Below are positions 1-8,521 of a stretch of 64,000 nucleotides of DNA, in pieces. Source of the stretch: QQVM01 sp035341855. GTDB lineage: Bacteria > Bacteroidota > Bacteroidia > AKYH767-A > 2013-40CM-41-45. The stretch spans positions 62,001-126,000 of the forward strand of contig DAOQWA010000001.1 of NCBI GenBank assembly GCA_035341855.1, given 5' to 3'. The notes under the pieces are model-generated. The model searched no databases. It was not told where the DNA came from and saw only the letters and a program-made list of their open reading frames with translations. The position numbers were made by a program, and so were the translations under genes. The number at the start of each line of letters is the position of its first letter. Position 1 is the stretch's first letter.

Positions 1-840
1 TGTGTTTCCTGAAAGTGTTGCAGTATTAACATTACATAAGCTCTGATCAGAACCTGCGTTCGCAACACTTGAATTTGCAAAAATGGTGATCTGAACATCA
101 TCAGTTGAAGCAGCACAGGAGCCATTGCTTATCGTCCATCGAAAAACATATACGCCGGATATCATACCTGTTATACCGGAGCTGGGTGATCCCGGAGCTG
201 TGATTGTCGGTGAATTAGGACCGCTAACCATCGTCCAGCTACCAGTTCCAACGACGGGATTATTTCCGGACAAGGTTGCCGTCGTTGAATTACAAATGCT
301 CTGATCTGCACCAGCACTTGAAATTGTTGGTAATGCATAAACTGTAACTTGTACGGTGCTCGTTGAAGGAGTACATGAACCTCTGCTGATCGACCATCTG
401 AAAATATAATTACCTGCAATCAATCCTGTAACTGTCGAATTTTGATTTGAGGGACTCGTTATCGTCGGCGTATTGGGGCCGCTAACAAGTGTCCACATTC
501 CCGTGCCTGCTCCGGGAGAATTCCCGGCAAGTGTTACAGTACTTAGATTACACAAATTTTGATTTGGTCCGGCATTGGATGTAAGCGGCAATGGACTGTT
601 AATGATAGTAAGTGTGTCAGAGCTACTGTTGCATCCGGTGCTGATCACCCAGGCAATTACATAGTTGCCCGTGACAAGTCCGTTCAAGGCAGTGTTTGGT
701 AAATTAGGGTTGCTAAAGGATGGAACATTAGGGCCACTTACAAGTGTCCATGTTCCAATACCATTAACAGGAACATTCCCGGCCATCACACTGCTTGTCG
801 CATTACATAAGTTTTGATCAGGGCCTGCGTTAGAAGCAGT
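1..840 (-). repeat. Four tandem 85-86-residue Ig-like repeat units
   Basis: Units starting NAGPDQNLCN-like are spaced 255, 258 and 258 bases apart, judged by the conserved cysteine codon. Each carries GxGxWTxVSGPN and ends in a strand with W(V/T/S)IS followed by a Cys-containing loop. The array continues past the left edge. Confidence 0.8.
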
Positions 841-2652
841 CGGTACGACTACATATACCGTGTACCTGATCGTGTCTGCACATGACGTTCCGGTAATTGG
901 ACGAATACCATAATAGTTTCCGACTACTGTTGCCGAAGTTACTGAGACCCATGATGAATTATAATAGGTATATCCCGGCCTGATACCAGGAATGGCGCTA
1001 AAAACCAATGGCAAGCAGCCACCTATTGAAGAATCCGGCGGAGGAGAGCATGAGACAGGTACATTGATAGTAGTATTTGTTGCACCATCAACCGGGCAAC
1101 CTAATGAATCTACTAGAACAGGATTGCTACGCCCTTTCCTTGGGAAGCCTGAAATAAAACCGGTATAATTAATATTAGCACGATTAGAAATTACAGGATC
1201 GCATAACAGTTTAGTGCAATCGTCTGTGATCCTCACCCTGAAAGAAAGTGTTGTAGACCGTCCGGCTCCAAGATGTGGCAATTGCCCGCCAGAACTTCCA
1301 TTCGCTCCATTTCCTAATCTGATTTTTACTATCTGATAACCTCCGGAATTCACGAGCTCTGCCTGATCGTCTCCGGCTGCATCTGTCTTTGAGCCTGTAT
1401 TAGGACCTGAAGTAATGACAGTACTTCCGGCTACATACTCAGCATTAAAGGGAAGAGTATCTGTTATGAGGGTTGCAGAAGATGTATCATTTCCTGTATT
1501 GGTGACTGTGATAACATACTGTAAGGTATCACCCGGGTTCACTACACCTCCATTCACATCGCTTACTGTCTTCTGCATTGCCAGATCAGGTTCGTAGGTG
1601 TCGATAGCAGAGGTAAGTACTCTCAAATAGATTTGCTCTCCTCCGGTTGTAACTTTTATTTGCGCAGAAGTTGCACCGTTTGTTAAATAGTTTTTTGCAA
1701 CGTTATTAGGCCTGAAAATACTCTGGTCATATCCTAACGTGTTTGAGTAAGCCGGATTTCTTGTGGTAGTTTGAACACCAAAATTGGAAATCGTACTGTT
1801 AAATACATCATTCGCAGGATGAAGTCCATCAGAAACCGGAAGGAATGAAGCATTCCCTCTGAAAAGCAGGGAATCACCGGTGAGGGCTCTATCTCCATCA
1901 TAGGCTATTTCACCTAATTCAAAATTCACTGCACCCGACGGTGGAGTATAAAAACCATTAACGTTTACTGTCACGCTGGAACCTGAGTTTGTAACATATC
2001 CCAGACCATCAAATACGTTGATGTTCTTTGCTGACATCAGTTCATTTTTGTAAACCACTACAATGCTCCATCCGGCCCATTGATTTGTTCCGCCTGTGCG
2101 GGCGACTAGATCTGCAATGGTAAAGGTTCCATTTCCTTCAGCGCTAAATATTGAGGTAACATCTTTGAAGCAGGTGTAATAATCATAACCACTATTCAGA
2201 TCATAGATAGTATCTGCGGTTAGGTTAATATAAGAGCCTGAGGTCGGAGTTTTTAGTTTGACTTCATCTCTCCGTGAATAATTACTGTTACCTGTATTGA
2301 TGTACGCACCCCAGTACAAGCCTGCAAAAGTTATCTTACTACATGTTGCTAAGCTGAGATCAGCACTGCTTGAACTAAACGTTGAGCCATCACCATCTAT
2401 ATCAATATAGGCTGATCGGTAATCATTATCCTTGGCCGTACCGGCAGGAGGCATTTGTGTTCGTCCGGAATTACATGAAGTAGAGCCACTCACAGGTGCT
2501 GATCCATCACAAGTGAGCATTGAATTACCAATGATGACTAATCCGCCCGATTGAGTTACATCATAACGCTTGACAAAAGGAACTAATATCTGTGACCAGG
2601 CATCCCCATTCAATAACATCAACACTAAAATGCCAGCTAATTTATTCTTCAT
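1..2652 (-). CDS. Surface protein with DUF11-like domain and tandem Ig-like repeats, C-terminus cut by window edge
   Basis: An open frame runs from an ATG at 2652 down to base 1 without a stop, giving 884 codons of an incomplete protein. It begins with a signal peptide (MKNKLAGILVLMLLNGDAWS). Residues 20-330 form an extracellular beta-rich region with phrases such as FAGLYWGAY and QWAGWSIVVVYKN, resembling DUF3344-like modules. A DUF11-type segment (DLAMQKTV...VTNTGNDT) follows at about residues 355-470. From about residue 605 come four tandem units beginning NAGxDQxLCN, with conserved cysteines at 807, 552, 294 and 36, that is every 85-86 residues. Export to the cell surface is inferred from the signal peptide and repeats. 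The C-terminus, where a T9SS signal would be expected, lies outside the window. Neighbouring DNA upstream holds no gene for 560 bases. Confidence 0.85.
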   Translation of the reverse strand, partial: MKNKLAGILVLMLLNGDAWSQILVPFVKRYDVTQSGGLVIIGNSMLTCDGSAPVSGSTSCNSGRTQMPPAGTAKDNDYRSAYIDIDGDGSTFSSSSADLSLATCSKITFAGLYWGAYINTGNSNYSRRDEVKLKTPTSGSYINLTADTIYDLNSGYDYYTCFKDVTSIFSAEGNGTFTIADLVARTGGTNQWAGWSIVVVYKNELMSAKNINVFDGLGYVTNSGSSVTVNVNGFYTPPSGAVNFELGEIAYDGDRALTGDSLLFRGNASFLPVSDGLHPANDVFNSTISNFGVQTTTRNPAYSNTLGYDQSIFRPNNVAKNYLTNGATSAQIKVTTGGEQIYLRVLTSAIDTYEPDLAMQKTVSDVNGGVVNPGDTLQYVITVTNTGNDTSSATLITDTLPFNAEYVAGSTVITSGPNTGSKTDAAGDDQAELVNSGGYQIVKIRLGNGANGSSGGQLPHLGAGRSTTLSFRVRITDDCTKLLCDPVISNRANINYTGFISGFPRKGRSNPVLVDSLGCPVDGATNTTINVPVSCSPPPDSSIGGCLPLVFSAIPGIRPGYTYYNSSWVSVTSATVVGNYYGIRPITGTSCADTIRYTVYVVVPTASNAGPDQNLCNATSSVMAGNVPVNGIGTWTLVSGPNVPSFSNPNLPNTALNGLVTGNYVIAWVISTGCNSSSDTLTIINSPLPLTSNAGPNQNLCNLSTVTLAGNSPGAGTGMWTLVSGPNTPTITSPSNQNSTVTGLIAGNYIFRWSISRGSCTPSTSTVQVTVYALPTISSAGADQSICNSTTATLSGNNPVVGTGSWTMVSGPNSPTITAPGSPSSGITGMISGVYVFRWTISNGSCAASTDDVQITIFANSSVANAGSDQSLCNVNTATLSGNT

Positions 2653-3213
2653 TTTCAAAACTTAACCAGGCCCCTAATTAAGTAGCAGGTTTGGAGAGAA
2701 TTATCTCACGATTCTTGACAGGAACATGATACCGGTATCAACGTTCCTCTTTGGCAGCCAAGCTGTTTACTAAATCATTACTTCATTGCATGACTAGCAA
2801 GGCAAAATTGCCTTGTTAGAATCTTAAATCGCTAATAGGCAAAAATAGTCGACATAGGACATGCTATTATTGTATGTTAGCTTCGTTATTAACATAGTAA
2901 AGTTGAAGGAATCGGTTGATTTTTATGTCAAGGATGACAGGGAAAATATCATTGAAAACTTCTTTTTGATTTAAGGCCTTAGAGTTAAGTTTTACAGGTA
3001 TCCAAATAAAGATCGCGACAAGGTTTATTTGTCAGTTCATACGGATTTCTGTCAAAAGTTTCACTGAAATGACCACTAAGACACTTTCAGCTAAGGTTAA
3101 TTTTTATACTTTTAAATTCTTCTTTTATTGTTTATAAATTGAGATCATAAGATCCGGAAACCTAAACATACGGACACTATTCAACTATCAGCATTGTTTG
3201 TCGTATTAATGAT
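2653..3213. other. Intergenic region, 561 bases, divergent promoters expected
   Basis: No convincing gene. The only distinct structure is a near-palindrome at 2795-2818 (CAAGGCAA, AA spacer, TTGCCTTG, flanked by TA/TA). It has no T-run and lies about 145 bases upstream of the left-hand gene start, so it looks more like a protein-binding site than a terminator. Promoters for both flanking divergent genes should lie here, but I cannot place them with confidence. Confidence 0.5.
2795..2818. promoter_or_regulatory. Inverted repeat, possible operator
   Basis: Perfect 8-base arms 2798-2805 and 2808-2815 with a 2-base spacer, extended by one G-T and two A-T pairs. The tight spacer disfavours an RNA hairpin and favours a dimeric regulator site. 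Function is inferred only. Confidence 0.35.
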
Positions 3214-3921
3214 ATGTCTATACACTTAAACCAGATATTTATAAAATTCTTGAAATTCCTGATACGGGCTTCAGGTGTTTTATTTATTTTCTTATTTGTT
3301 TTAAGTCTGACAGATCTTCCATTCAACTTATACCATTGGCTGGGAACAGGCAATTCCACCTTGAGATCAAAACCGGATGCCATAGTACTTCTTGGTGGAA
3401 GTGGAATGCCAAGTCCGGACGGATTTATCCGATGCTACTATGCTTCTGAGGCAGCTCAAAAGTTCGAAAAAATCCCTGTCATCATTGCACTCCCCTTTGC
3501 TGAATCTGATAGCAACAAACAGCTCATGATGATGCGAAAAGAATTAATATTGCATGAGGTTGATTCTAACAGGATCCGGTTTGAACCTTTTGGCTTCAAC
3601 ACACACTCTCAGGCCATCAATATTGCTACTCAATTCGGACCAAAGACTCAAGAAACGAAACTCGTGCTTATCACTTCTCCGGAACATATGTATCGGTCAG
3701 TAAGGACCTTTCAAAAGGCCGGATTCAATGCTGTTGGCGGAATACCGTCATTTGAAAAACCTATTCCTGCAGATAAGGTGAAAGACAAATCACGAAGTAA
3801 GGATAAACGTGTTAAGGACCTTGATCTACGATATAATATATGGAGCTATCTGCACTATGAAATATTAGTCATCAAAGAATTTTTTGCAATTACATACTAT
3901 AAAATAAAAGGCTGGATATAA
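3214..3921 (+). CDS. DUF218 (YdcF/SanA-like) membrane-anchored protein
   Basis: 235 residues. One N-terminal membrane segment (about residues 14-33) is followed by a DUF218 domain: the opening strand with DAIVLLGGSG, then FNTHSQAINIA, then a strand and helix LVLITSPEHMYRSVRTF. These three blocks are the family's recognisable signatures. Members in proteobacteria (YdcF, SanA, ElyC) act at the envelope, but their enzymatic role is largely unsettled, so no reaction is assigned. The C-terminal 40 residues are lysine-rich and then hydrophobic/aromatic. It is the first of four same-strand genes, with 21 bases to the next start, suggesting co-transcription. Confidence 0.8.
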   Translation: MSIHLNQIFIKFLKFLIRASGVLFIFLFVLSLTDLPFNLYHWLGTGNSTLRSKPDAIVLLGGSGMPSPDGFIRCYYASEAAQKFEKIPVIIALPFAESDSNKQLMMMRKELILHEVDSNRIRFEPFGFNTHSQAINIATQFGPKTQETKLVLITSPEHMYRSVRTFQKAGFNAVGGIPSFEKPIPADKVKDKSRSKDKRVKDLDLRYNIWSYLHYEILVIKEFFAITYYKIKGWI

Positions 3922-3942
3922 ATTAAATTAAACTTAGATAAT

Positions 3943-4539
3943 ATGAACAAAGGAAGACTTGAAGCATTTAGCGATGGTGTATTAGCCATCATTATTACCA
4001 TTATGGTTCTTGAAATGAAAATACCTCATGCGTCAGATTTTGCAGGCCTGAAAACATTGGCTCCCGTATTTATTAGTTATGTGATCAGTTTTGTTTACCT
4101 GGGAATTTATTGGAACAACCACCACCACCTACTACAGTCCATAAAAAAAATAAGCGGCAAAGTATTATGGGCAAATTTACATCTGCTTTTTTGGCTTTCT
4201 CTCGTACCCTTTTCAACAGGATGGATGGGCGAAAATCATTTTGCACCGGCCACAGTCTCACTTTATGGATTTGTCCTCCTCATGGCTGCAATTGCATATT
4301 GGATACTTGCCCACCTGCTTATCAAACATCATGGAAAAGATTCTTTGCTTGCAAATGCTTTAGGGAATGATTTCAAAGGGAAAATCTCAATAGTTATTTA
4401 CATAATTTCAATCCCTTGCGCATTTTTCAATGAATGGATAAGTGCAGGGCTCTTTATATTAGTTGCTCTAATGTGGCTGATTCCGGATACTCGTATTGAA
4501 AAGGCTTTGATTGCACACAATGAAACGCTGAAGGACTGA
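3943..4539 (+). CDS. TMEM175-like (DUF1211) potassium channel family protein
   Basis: 198 residues, almost entirely hydrophobic, with about six predicted membrane helices. The first helix begins with the family signature RxxxFSDGVxAI (residues 5-14), which in bacterial TMEM175 proteins lines the ion pathway. The length matches single-repeat bacterial members, which assemble as tetramers. Potassium conductance is known for the family and inferred here. It lies between the DUF218 and acetyltransferase genes with 21- and 23-base gaps, so it is probably in one transcript with them, although no functional link among the three is apparent. Confidence 0.85.
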   Translation: MNKGRLEAFSDGVLAIIITIMVLEMKIPHASDFAGLKTLAPVFISYVISFVYLGIYWNNHHHLLQSIKKISGKVLWANLHLLFWLSLVPFSTGWMGENHFAPATVSLYGFVLLMAAIAYWILAHLLIKHHGKDSLLANALGNDFKGKISIVIYIISIPCAFFNEWISAGLFILVALMWLIPDTRIEKALIAHNETLKD

Positions 4540-4562
4540 ACAATTTTCATTATATAAAATAC

Positions 4563-5132
4563 ATGCTTGATCTAAACTTCCATCCTTTTCCCGAGCTAAG
4601 CGGTCAACTGGTACGATTGCGAATGATCGACACAGAAGATGTTGAACAGGTATTTTACTTAAGAAGCAGTAAAAAGATCATGAAGTATATTGAAAAACCG
4701 CTTCATAAGTCACACTCGGACTCTTTAGCACATATTAACCTAATGCAAGATGGAATAAAAAACAACACGTCTATTTACTGGGCTGTTTGTAGTGCAGAAA
4801 ATCCTACACTACTTGGTATTGTCAGCTATCATTTCATAGACAAAGCTAACCATAGGGCAGAACTTGGCTACATATTGAATGACAATCATTGGGGAAAAGG
4901 CTTTACGAACGATGCTGTATCTGCACTAATCAATTTTGGATTTTCGATCATGGACCTGCATAGTATTGAGGCAAAAATAAACCCGGACAATGTAGCATCA
5001 AAACAACTATTACTGAAACATCACTTTAAAAAAGAAGCTTATTTCAGGGAAAACTACTATTATGAAGGCAAGTTCCTGGATACAGAAGTATACTCTTTGC
5101 TAAAAAGTGAAGCACGTTTGTCATTGTTCTGA
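4563..5132 (+). CDS. GNAT family N-acetyltransferase (RimJ/RimL type)
   Basis: 189 residues. The N-terminal part (LVRLRMIDTEDVEQVFYLR) and the middle AELGYILNDNHWGKGFTNDA are typical of the RimJ/RimL-like GNAT subgroup. The WGKGF segment corresponds to the acetyl-CoA pyrophosphate loop, and the following helix and IEAKINPDNVASKQLLLKH complete the fold. Such enzymes transfer acetyl from acetyl-CoA to protein N-termini, amino acids or small amines; the substrate cannot be told from sequence. It follows the TMEM175-like gene by 23 bases and is soluble, with no signal peptide. Confidence 0.88.
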   Translation: MLDLNFHPFPELSGQLVRLRMIDTEDVEQVFYLRSSKKIMKYIEKPLHKSHSDSLAHINLMQDGIKNNTSIYWAVCSAENPTLLGIVSYHFIDKANHRAELGYILNDNHWGKGFTNDAVSALINFGFSIMDLHSIEAKINPDNVASKQLLLKHHFKKEAYFRENYYYEGKFLDTEVYSLLKSEARLSLF

Positions 5133-5260
5133 CAAAAATTTTGCCTGATCAATTTGGCTTTTACCTTATTCAACCGGCTTTTTTTCCAAGGCAGCAACAT
5201 GATCTTTGTATCACTTTACCGCTATGTTATATTAATGGTAAACATCAAACATTTACCAAA

Positions 5261-5689
5261 ATGAAAAATGCATTGCGCAAGCTTTCCCTCCTATTTGTAC
5301 TGATCATTATTGTTGTTTCATGCAAGAAAGACAATGACACCGGTCCATCAGATAACCTGAACAGTAACATCGTTTCAGGTGCATGGAGAATCACCTATTT
5401 CAACGATGGCGGGAATGATGAAACACAACATTTCGCAGGTTTCTCATTCCACTTCAACAGTAATAATTCAGTAGTAGCAGATAATGGTAACATCTCAGTG
5501 AGTGGTACCTGGATAACAGGTACTGACAATTCTTCTTCCAAACTTGTATTGTCTTTTGGAAACAATCAACCATTTGACGATCTAAATGAAGACTGGCATG
5601 TCACCATGCAAAACTCCTCATTGATAAAACTAAAACATATTAGCGGAGGAAATGGAGGTACTGATCTTTTGTACTTTGAAAAGATTTAA
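5261..5689 (+). CDS. Small lipoprotein, lipocalin-like beta-barrel
   Basis: I place the start at the ATG at 5261, giving 142 residues that open with a lipoprotein signal (LLFVLIIIVVSCKKDND; lipobox VSC, cysteine about residue 20). An in-frame ATG at 5141 would add 40 residues in front of the signal peptide and is unlikely. The mature protein reads like small Bacteroidota lipoproteins of the lipocalin-like type: SGAWRITYFND, GFSFHFNSNN, VSGTWITG, DDLNEDWHVT. It would be attached to the outer membrane, probably facing the periplasm. No enzymatic motif is visible. It is the last gene of the + strand group. Confidence 0.75.
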   Translation: MKNALRKLSLLFVLIIIVVSCKKDNDTGPSDNLNSNIVSGAWRITYFNDGGNDETQHFAGFSFHFNSNNSVVADNGNISVSGTWITGTDNSSSKLVLSFGNNQPFDDLNEDWHVTMQNSSLIKLKHISGGNGGTDLLYFEKI

Positions 5690-6156
5690 CAGCAAAGCAA
5701 CGGCCTAAATTCAGGATGCTCAAACATCCGTCAAGACAACCAATAGATTCTTGTCAAGGGAGTCACATTATGTACTACAACAGATCTATAAATTGATTAT
5801 CAGCACTATAAACCAACAGCTCGTATATTCTATCCAAGACGTGCAATGAAGGAATTTGAAACAAAATCCAAAAAAAAATGAAGATCGACTTCAGAACTGC
5901 ATCGTGGGACCGAAGATTTTAAATTAATTTGGGTAAAAAAATCCGATTTTCTTAAATTTTTAACGATTTAGAAATAGTTTCAGAATAATTTTAAAAGGAT
6001 TGCAACAAACAGATAATAGCCCCGTTAAAATAGGTGTGTTTCATGTTAAGTTTTAAGTTAAATTACTTGAATTGTTGATCAGAAAGCCCCGGGTGATTAC
6101 CGGGGTTTTTTGTTTTTTCAGATACGATTCCGGTCAAAAAAAATCTTAGCTCTATC
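5690..6156. other. Gene-free region, 467 bases, with forward terminator and possible small RNA
   Basis: No protein gene is supported. The stretch 5930-6080 is very AT-rich and ends in a strong forward Rho-independent terminator at 6087-6118. The lipoprotein gene ends 400 bases earlier, so either it has a long 3' untranslated region or a separate small RNA is made here. A weak -7-like element, TTAATTTG at 5924-5931, would give a transcript of about 175 bases. See findings. Confidence 0.5.
6087..6118 (+). terminator. Rho-independent terminator
   Basis: CCCCGG (6087-6092) and CCGGGG (6100-6105) pair over a 7-base loop, followed by TTTTTTG and another T6. The T-run is only on the + side, so it ends forward transcription, not the WD40 gene on the other strand. 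Confidence 0.85.
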
Positions 6157-7071
6157 TTAATTTGCTTTTGAAATACACCAAAACTTTATGGTTTTATCAT
6201 CACCGGCGCTGAGTAACATATCACTCCCTGTCCACATGATTTTATTTACACTATGAGAGTGTCCATTACTTTTATCTTTATCAATTCTCAATAAAAACTC
6301 AAGATTTTCTGCATCCCAGATCTTTACTGTCTTATCACGACTAGCGGTTGCAAAGTATCGACCATCTTTTGAAAAATCAATTGAATAAATTGCATAGTTG
6401 TGCGCCGGAACACTTTTGACTAATTGATGATTGTTTGTGTCCCAAAAATTTAAAATTGCATCCCTCCCACCACTTAACAACAAAGGAAGGTTTGGATGAT
6501 AAGAAACTGAATTTACTGATAAGTTATGTGCTTCAAATTGATCTTTCATTTTTAATTCTGCAGGGTCAATGAATCGAATAAATCCATCGCCACAAGCTAT
6601 TGCAAGTTCAGATTCATCAGAATTTAAGGCAACAGCTCTTAGCTTTTCTTTACAAAACTTAAAACTCTTCAATAAAGTGAAATTTTTCATGTCCCAAATT
6701 CCAAAAACACCATCTGCTCCGGCAGAATATACCTGCGCATGCTTCAAAGAATACTTAAGATCAAAAATACCGGCTGAATGATGCTGCAACAACCTGACCT
6801 CTACTCTCTTTTCAAGATCAACAACATGCAATCCACCACTTGCTTGTCCGATAAGAATAGAATTAATGGCCTGTACAAAACATAATGAATAGACAGTTGC
6901 TCCAACATTGATTAAAGCTTTTGGTTCAATATTTTTGTCAAAACTCCATTCAGATACAAGCCGGTCACCGCTGCCTGAATAAATTCGGTTCTCCTCTAAC
7001 CCGATCTCCAGTGCATACACCGGACCGTCATGTCCTGAAAAAGTATGTTTAAGCTCAACAACAACTTCCAT
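6157..7071 (-). CDS. WD40 repeat protein
   Basis: 304 residues without a signal peptide, built almost wholly from about seven WD40 blades. The clearest units are HTFSGHDGPVYALEIG, HSAGIFDLKYS, HNLSVNSVSYHPNLPLLLSG, HNYAIYSIDFSKDGRYFATASRDKTVKIWD (two adjoining pieces) and the final SVNKIMWTGSDMLLSAGDDKTIKFW. The chain would close as one cytosolic seven-bladed propeller that serves as a scaffold for protein contacts; no enzymatic domain is attached. Partners are unknown. The radical SAM gene lies upstream on the same strand with a 125-base gap, so a shared transcript is possible but not shown. Confidence 0.88.
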   Translation of the reverse strand: MEVVVELKHTFSGHDGPVYALEIGLEENRIYSGSGDRLVSEWSFDKNIEPKALINVGATVYSLCFVQAINSILIGQASGGLHVVDLEKRVEVRLLQHHSAGIFDLKYSLKHAQVYSAGADGVFGIWDMKNFTLLKSFKFCKEKLRAVALNSDESELAIACGDGFIRFIDPAELKMKDQFEAHNLSVNSVSYHPNLPLLLSGGRDAILNFWDTNNHQLVKSVPAHNYAIYSIDFSKDGRYFATASRDKTVKIWDAENLEFLLRIDKDKSNGHSHSVNKIMWTGSDMLLSAGDDKTIKFWCISKAN

Positions 7072-7196
7072 AATATTCCTTTTGCAATTTTTTTTTCTTC
7101 GCTACCAAGTTCTTTGTAGTGATCTCTTCTCTAAAGATCTTGGTAAAATGCTTATAAAATGCTAACCAATTTCAGCTCCCATTATTCGGATCTATT

Positions 7197-8192
7197 CTAA
7201 TCAGCCCAAACTTTAGTTCCCTCACTGCAGTTTTTACATATATCAATTTCCTTACGACTTTTCATTAATGATGCTCTAAATTTGTGATAGGCCTTATCAT
7301 TCCAAATTTCTTTAAAAGTTTTCTCTTTCAAAGAACCCATTTTGTGTTTTGCGTCTTTATCAAAGCAACATGGAACTACTTGTCCATCCCATGTTATGAC
7401 GCTGGAATGCCACATTTTCCAGCACTGGTTTTTGAGTGAATTTTTGATTTCGTAGGTTCCATCACTAAGCTTACGGTACCGTGAATATTTGTCATTCAGA
7501 GGAATTAAGTCGCTACCGTTTTTAAAATCATAGATCTGTGCAGTTTTAAAAACAACTTTGTCAACCCCGATCTCTTTCGCCAGTTTTTTCACTTCTTCAA
7601 CCTGATGCTCATTTGGCCTTACAACCAGAAATTGAAAAACAAGAAATGGGGTTGAAGACTTTAACTTCTTTTTCCATTCAACCAATTTTTTTGTCCCCTC
7701 GAGTACTTTATTCAAAGTGCCGCCAATCCTATACTGCTCATATGTTTCCTGTGATGTCCCGTCAATGGAAATTATCAATCTGTCAATGCCTGATTCGATC
7801 GTTTTGCGTGCGGTCTCATCATTAAAATAATGGGCATTAGTGGATGTAGCCGTGTACAGGTTCTTTTTGGAAGCATAACTTATCATATCAAGAAATTCAG
7901 GATTGAGAAAAGGCTCTCCCTGAAAATAAAAAACAAGATAAAACACCCTTTCATGTACCTGATCCAGTACCTCTTTAAAAAAGTTTTTGTCAAGCATACC
8001 TGTTGGTCGCGAAAAAGAACGCAGTCCGCTTGGACATTCAGGGCATCTTAAATTACAAGATGTTGTAGGCTCAATGGATAAACTGATGGGGCTGGCAGGA
8101 TGCAATGGATTTTTGCTCCATCGTGAATAAAAGTAACTCAGGTAAACAAGGATGATATTCAACAGTTTTCTGAAACTGAGCTTATCAATCAT
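7197..8192 (-). CDS. Radical SAM protein with SPASM domain
   Basis: I choose the ATG at 8192 (331 residues). The frame is open up to 8330, but the extra 46 residues are not typical and homologues start close to MIDKLSFRKLLN. CxxxCxxC at about residues 46-53 (TSCNLRCPEC) binds the radical SAM [4Fe-4S] cluster. YFQGEPFLNP is the GGEP-like SAM-binding strand, and RLIISIDG follows. The C-terminal SPASM region has cysteines in NQCWKMW, VVPCCFDKD and DICKNCSEG that would hold auxiliary clusters. Such proteins act in peptide maturation or in modifying surface glycans and lipids; the substrate is not evident here. No precursor peptide gene is seen nearby. Confidence 0.87.
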   Translation of the reverse strand: MIDKLSFRKLLNIILVYLSYFYSRWSKNPLHPASPISLSIEPTTSCNLRCPECPSGLRSFSRPTGMLDKNFFKEVLDQVHERVFYLVFYFQGEPFLNPEFLDMISYASKKNLYTATSTNAHYFNDETARKTIESGIDRLIISIDGTSQETYEQYRIGGTLNKVLEGTKKLVEWKKKLKSSTPFLVFQFLVVRPNEHQVEEVKKLAKEIGVDKVVFKTAQIYDFKNGSDLIPLNDKYSRYRKLSDGTYEIKNSLKNQCWKMWHSSVITWDGQVVPCCFDKDAKHKMGSLKEKTFKEIWNDKAYHKFRASLMKSRKEIDICKNCSEGTKVWAD

Positions 8193-8521
8193 ATTAATCG
8201 TATCCCTGGCATGCCCTATCATGATAAATGCAAAGATGCATACAATAAACCGGAAAATCTCCTTTGTGCAGCTACCGATCCTAAACCTGTTGGAAAAACA
8301 TGCATTTTGAATCCTAAAAAAAGCAAACATAAAACGATTTGAACAACTATTTCTTAAAGAATAAATGGTATCAATTCCACTTCAAGGCTTGTCGCCGAAT
8401 TTGCGAAACCCGAATGAAGGAAATACATAGTATAGTTGATAATACTTTGTTAATAAAAATGATCCCGGAAAATTAAGTGTCACTTACTGGGAATTATCTT
8501 TATGCTCAGATAAAATATTTC
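8193..8521. other. Divergent intergenic region, 329 bases
   Basis: This separates the radical SAM gene and the large type B T9SS cargo gene and should hold both promoters. A TACTTTG element at 8443-8449 lies 73 bases upstream of the cargo start, resembling motifs ahead of other + strand genes in this window. Frames continue from both genes into this region (to 8330 and 8477), but the extensions precede natural signal or start residues and I treat them as noncoding. Confidence 0.45.

Noticed and set aside
5141..5260. Upstream ATG of the small lipoprotein gene
   Set aside because: The added 40 residues precede a standard lipoprotein signal and lie only 9 bases from the acetyltransferase stop; they look like noncoding DNA.
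8193..8330. N-terminal extension of the radical SAM gene to 8330
   Set aside because: The extra 46 residues are cysteine- and phenylalanine-rich, not typical of the family, and the usual family start falls near MIDKLSFRK at 8192.
8477..8521. Upstream ATG of the type B T9SS cargo gene
   Set aside because: It would place 15 polar/aromatic residues before a complete signal peptide that begins at the ATG at 8522.
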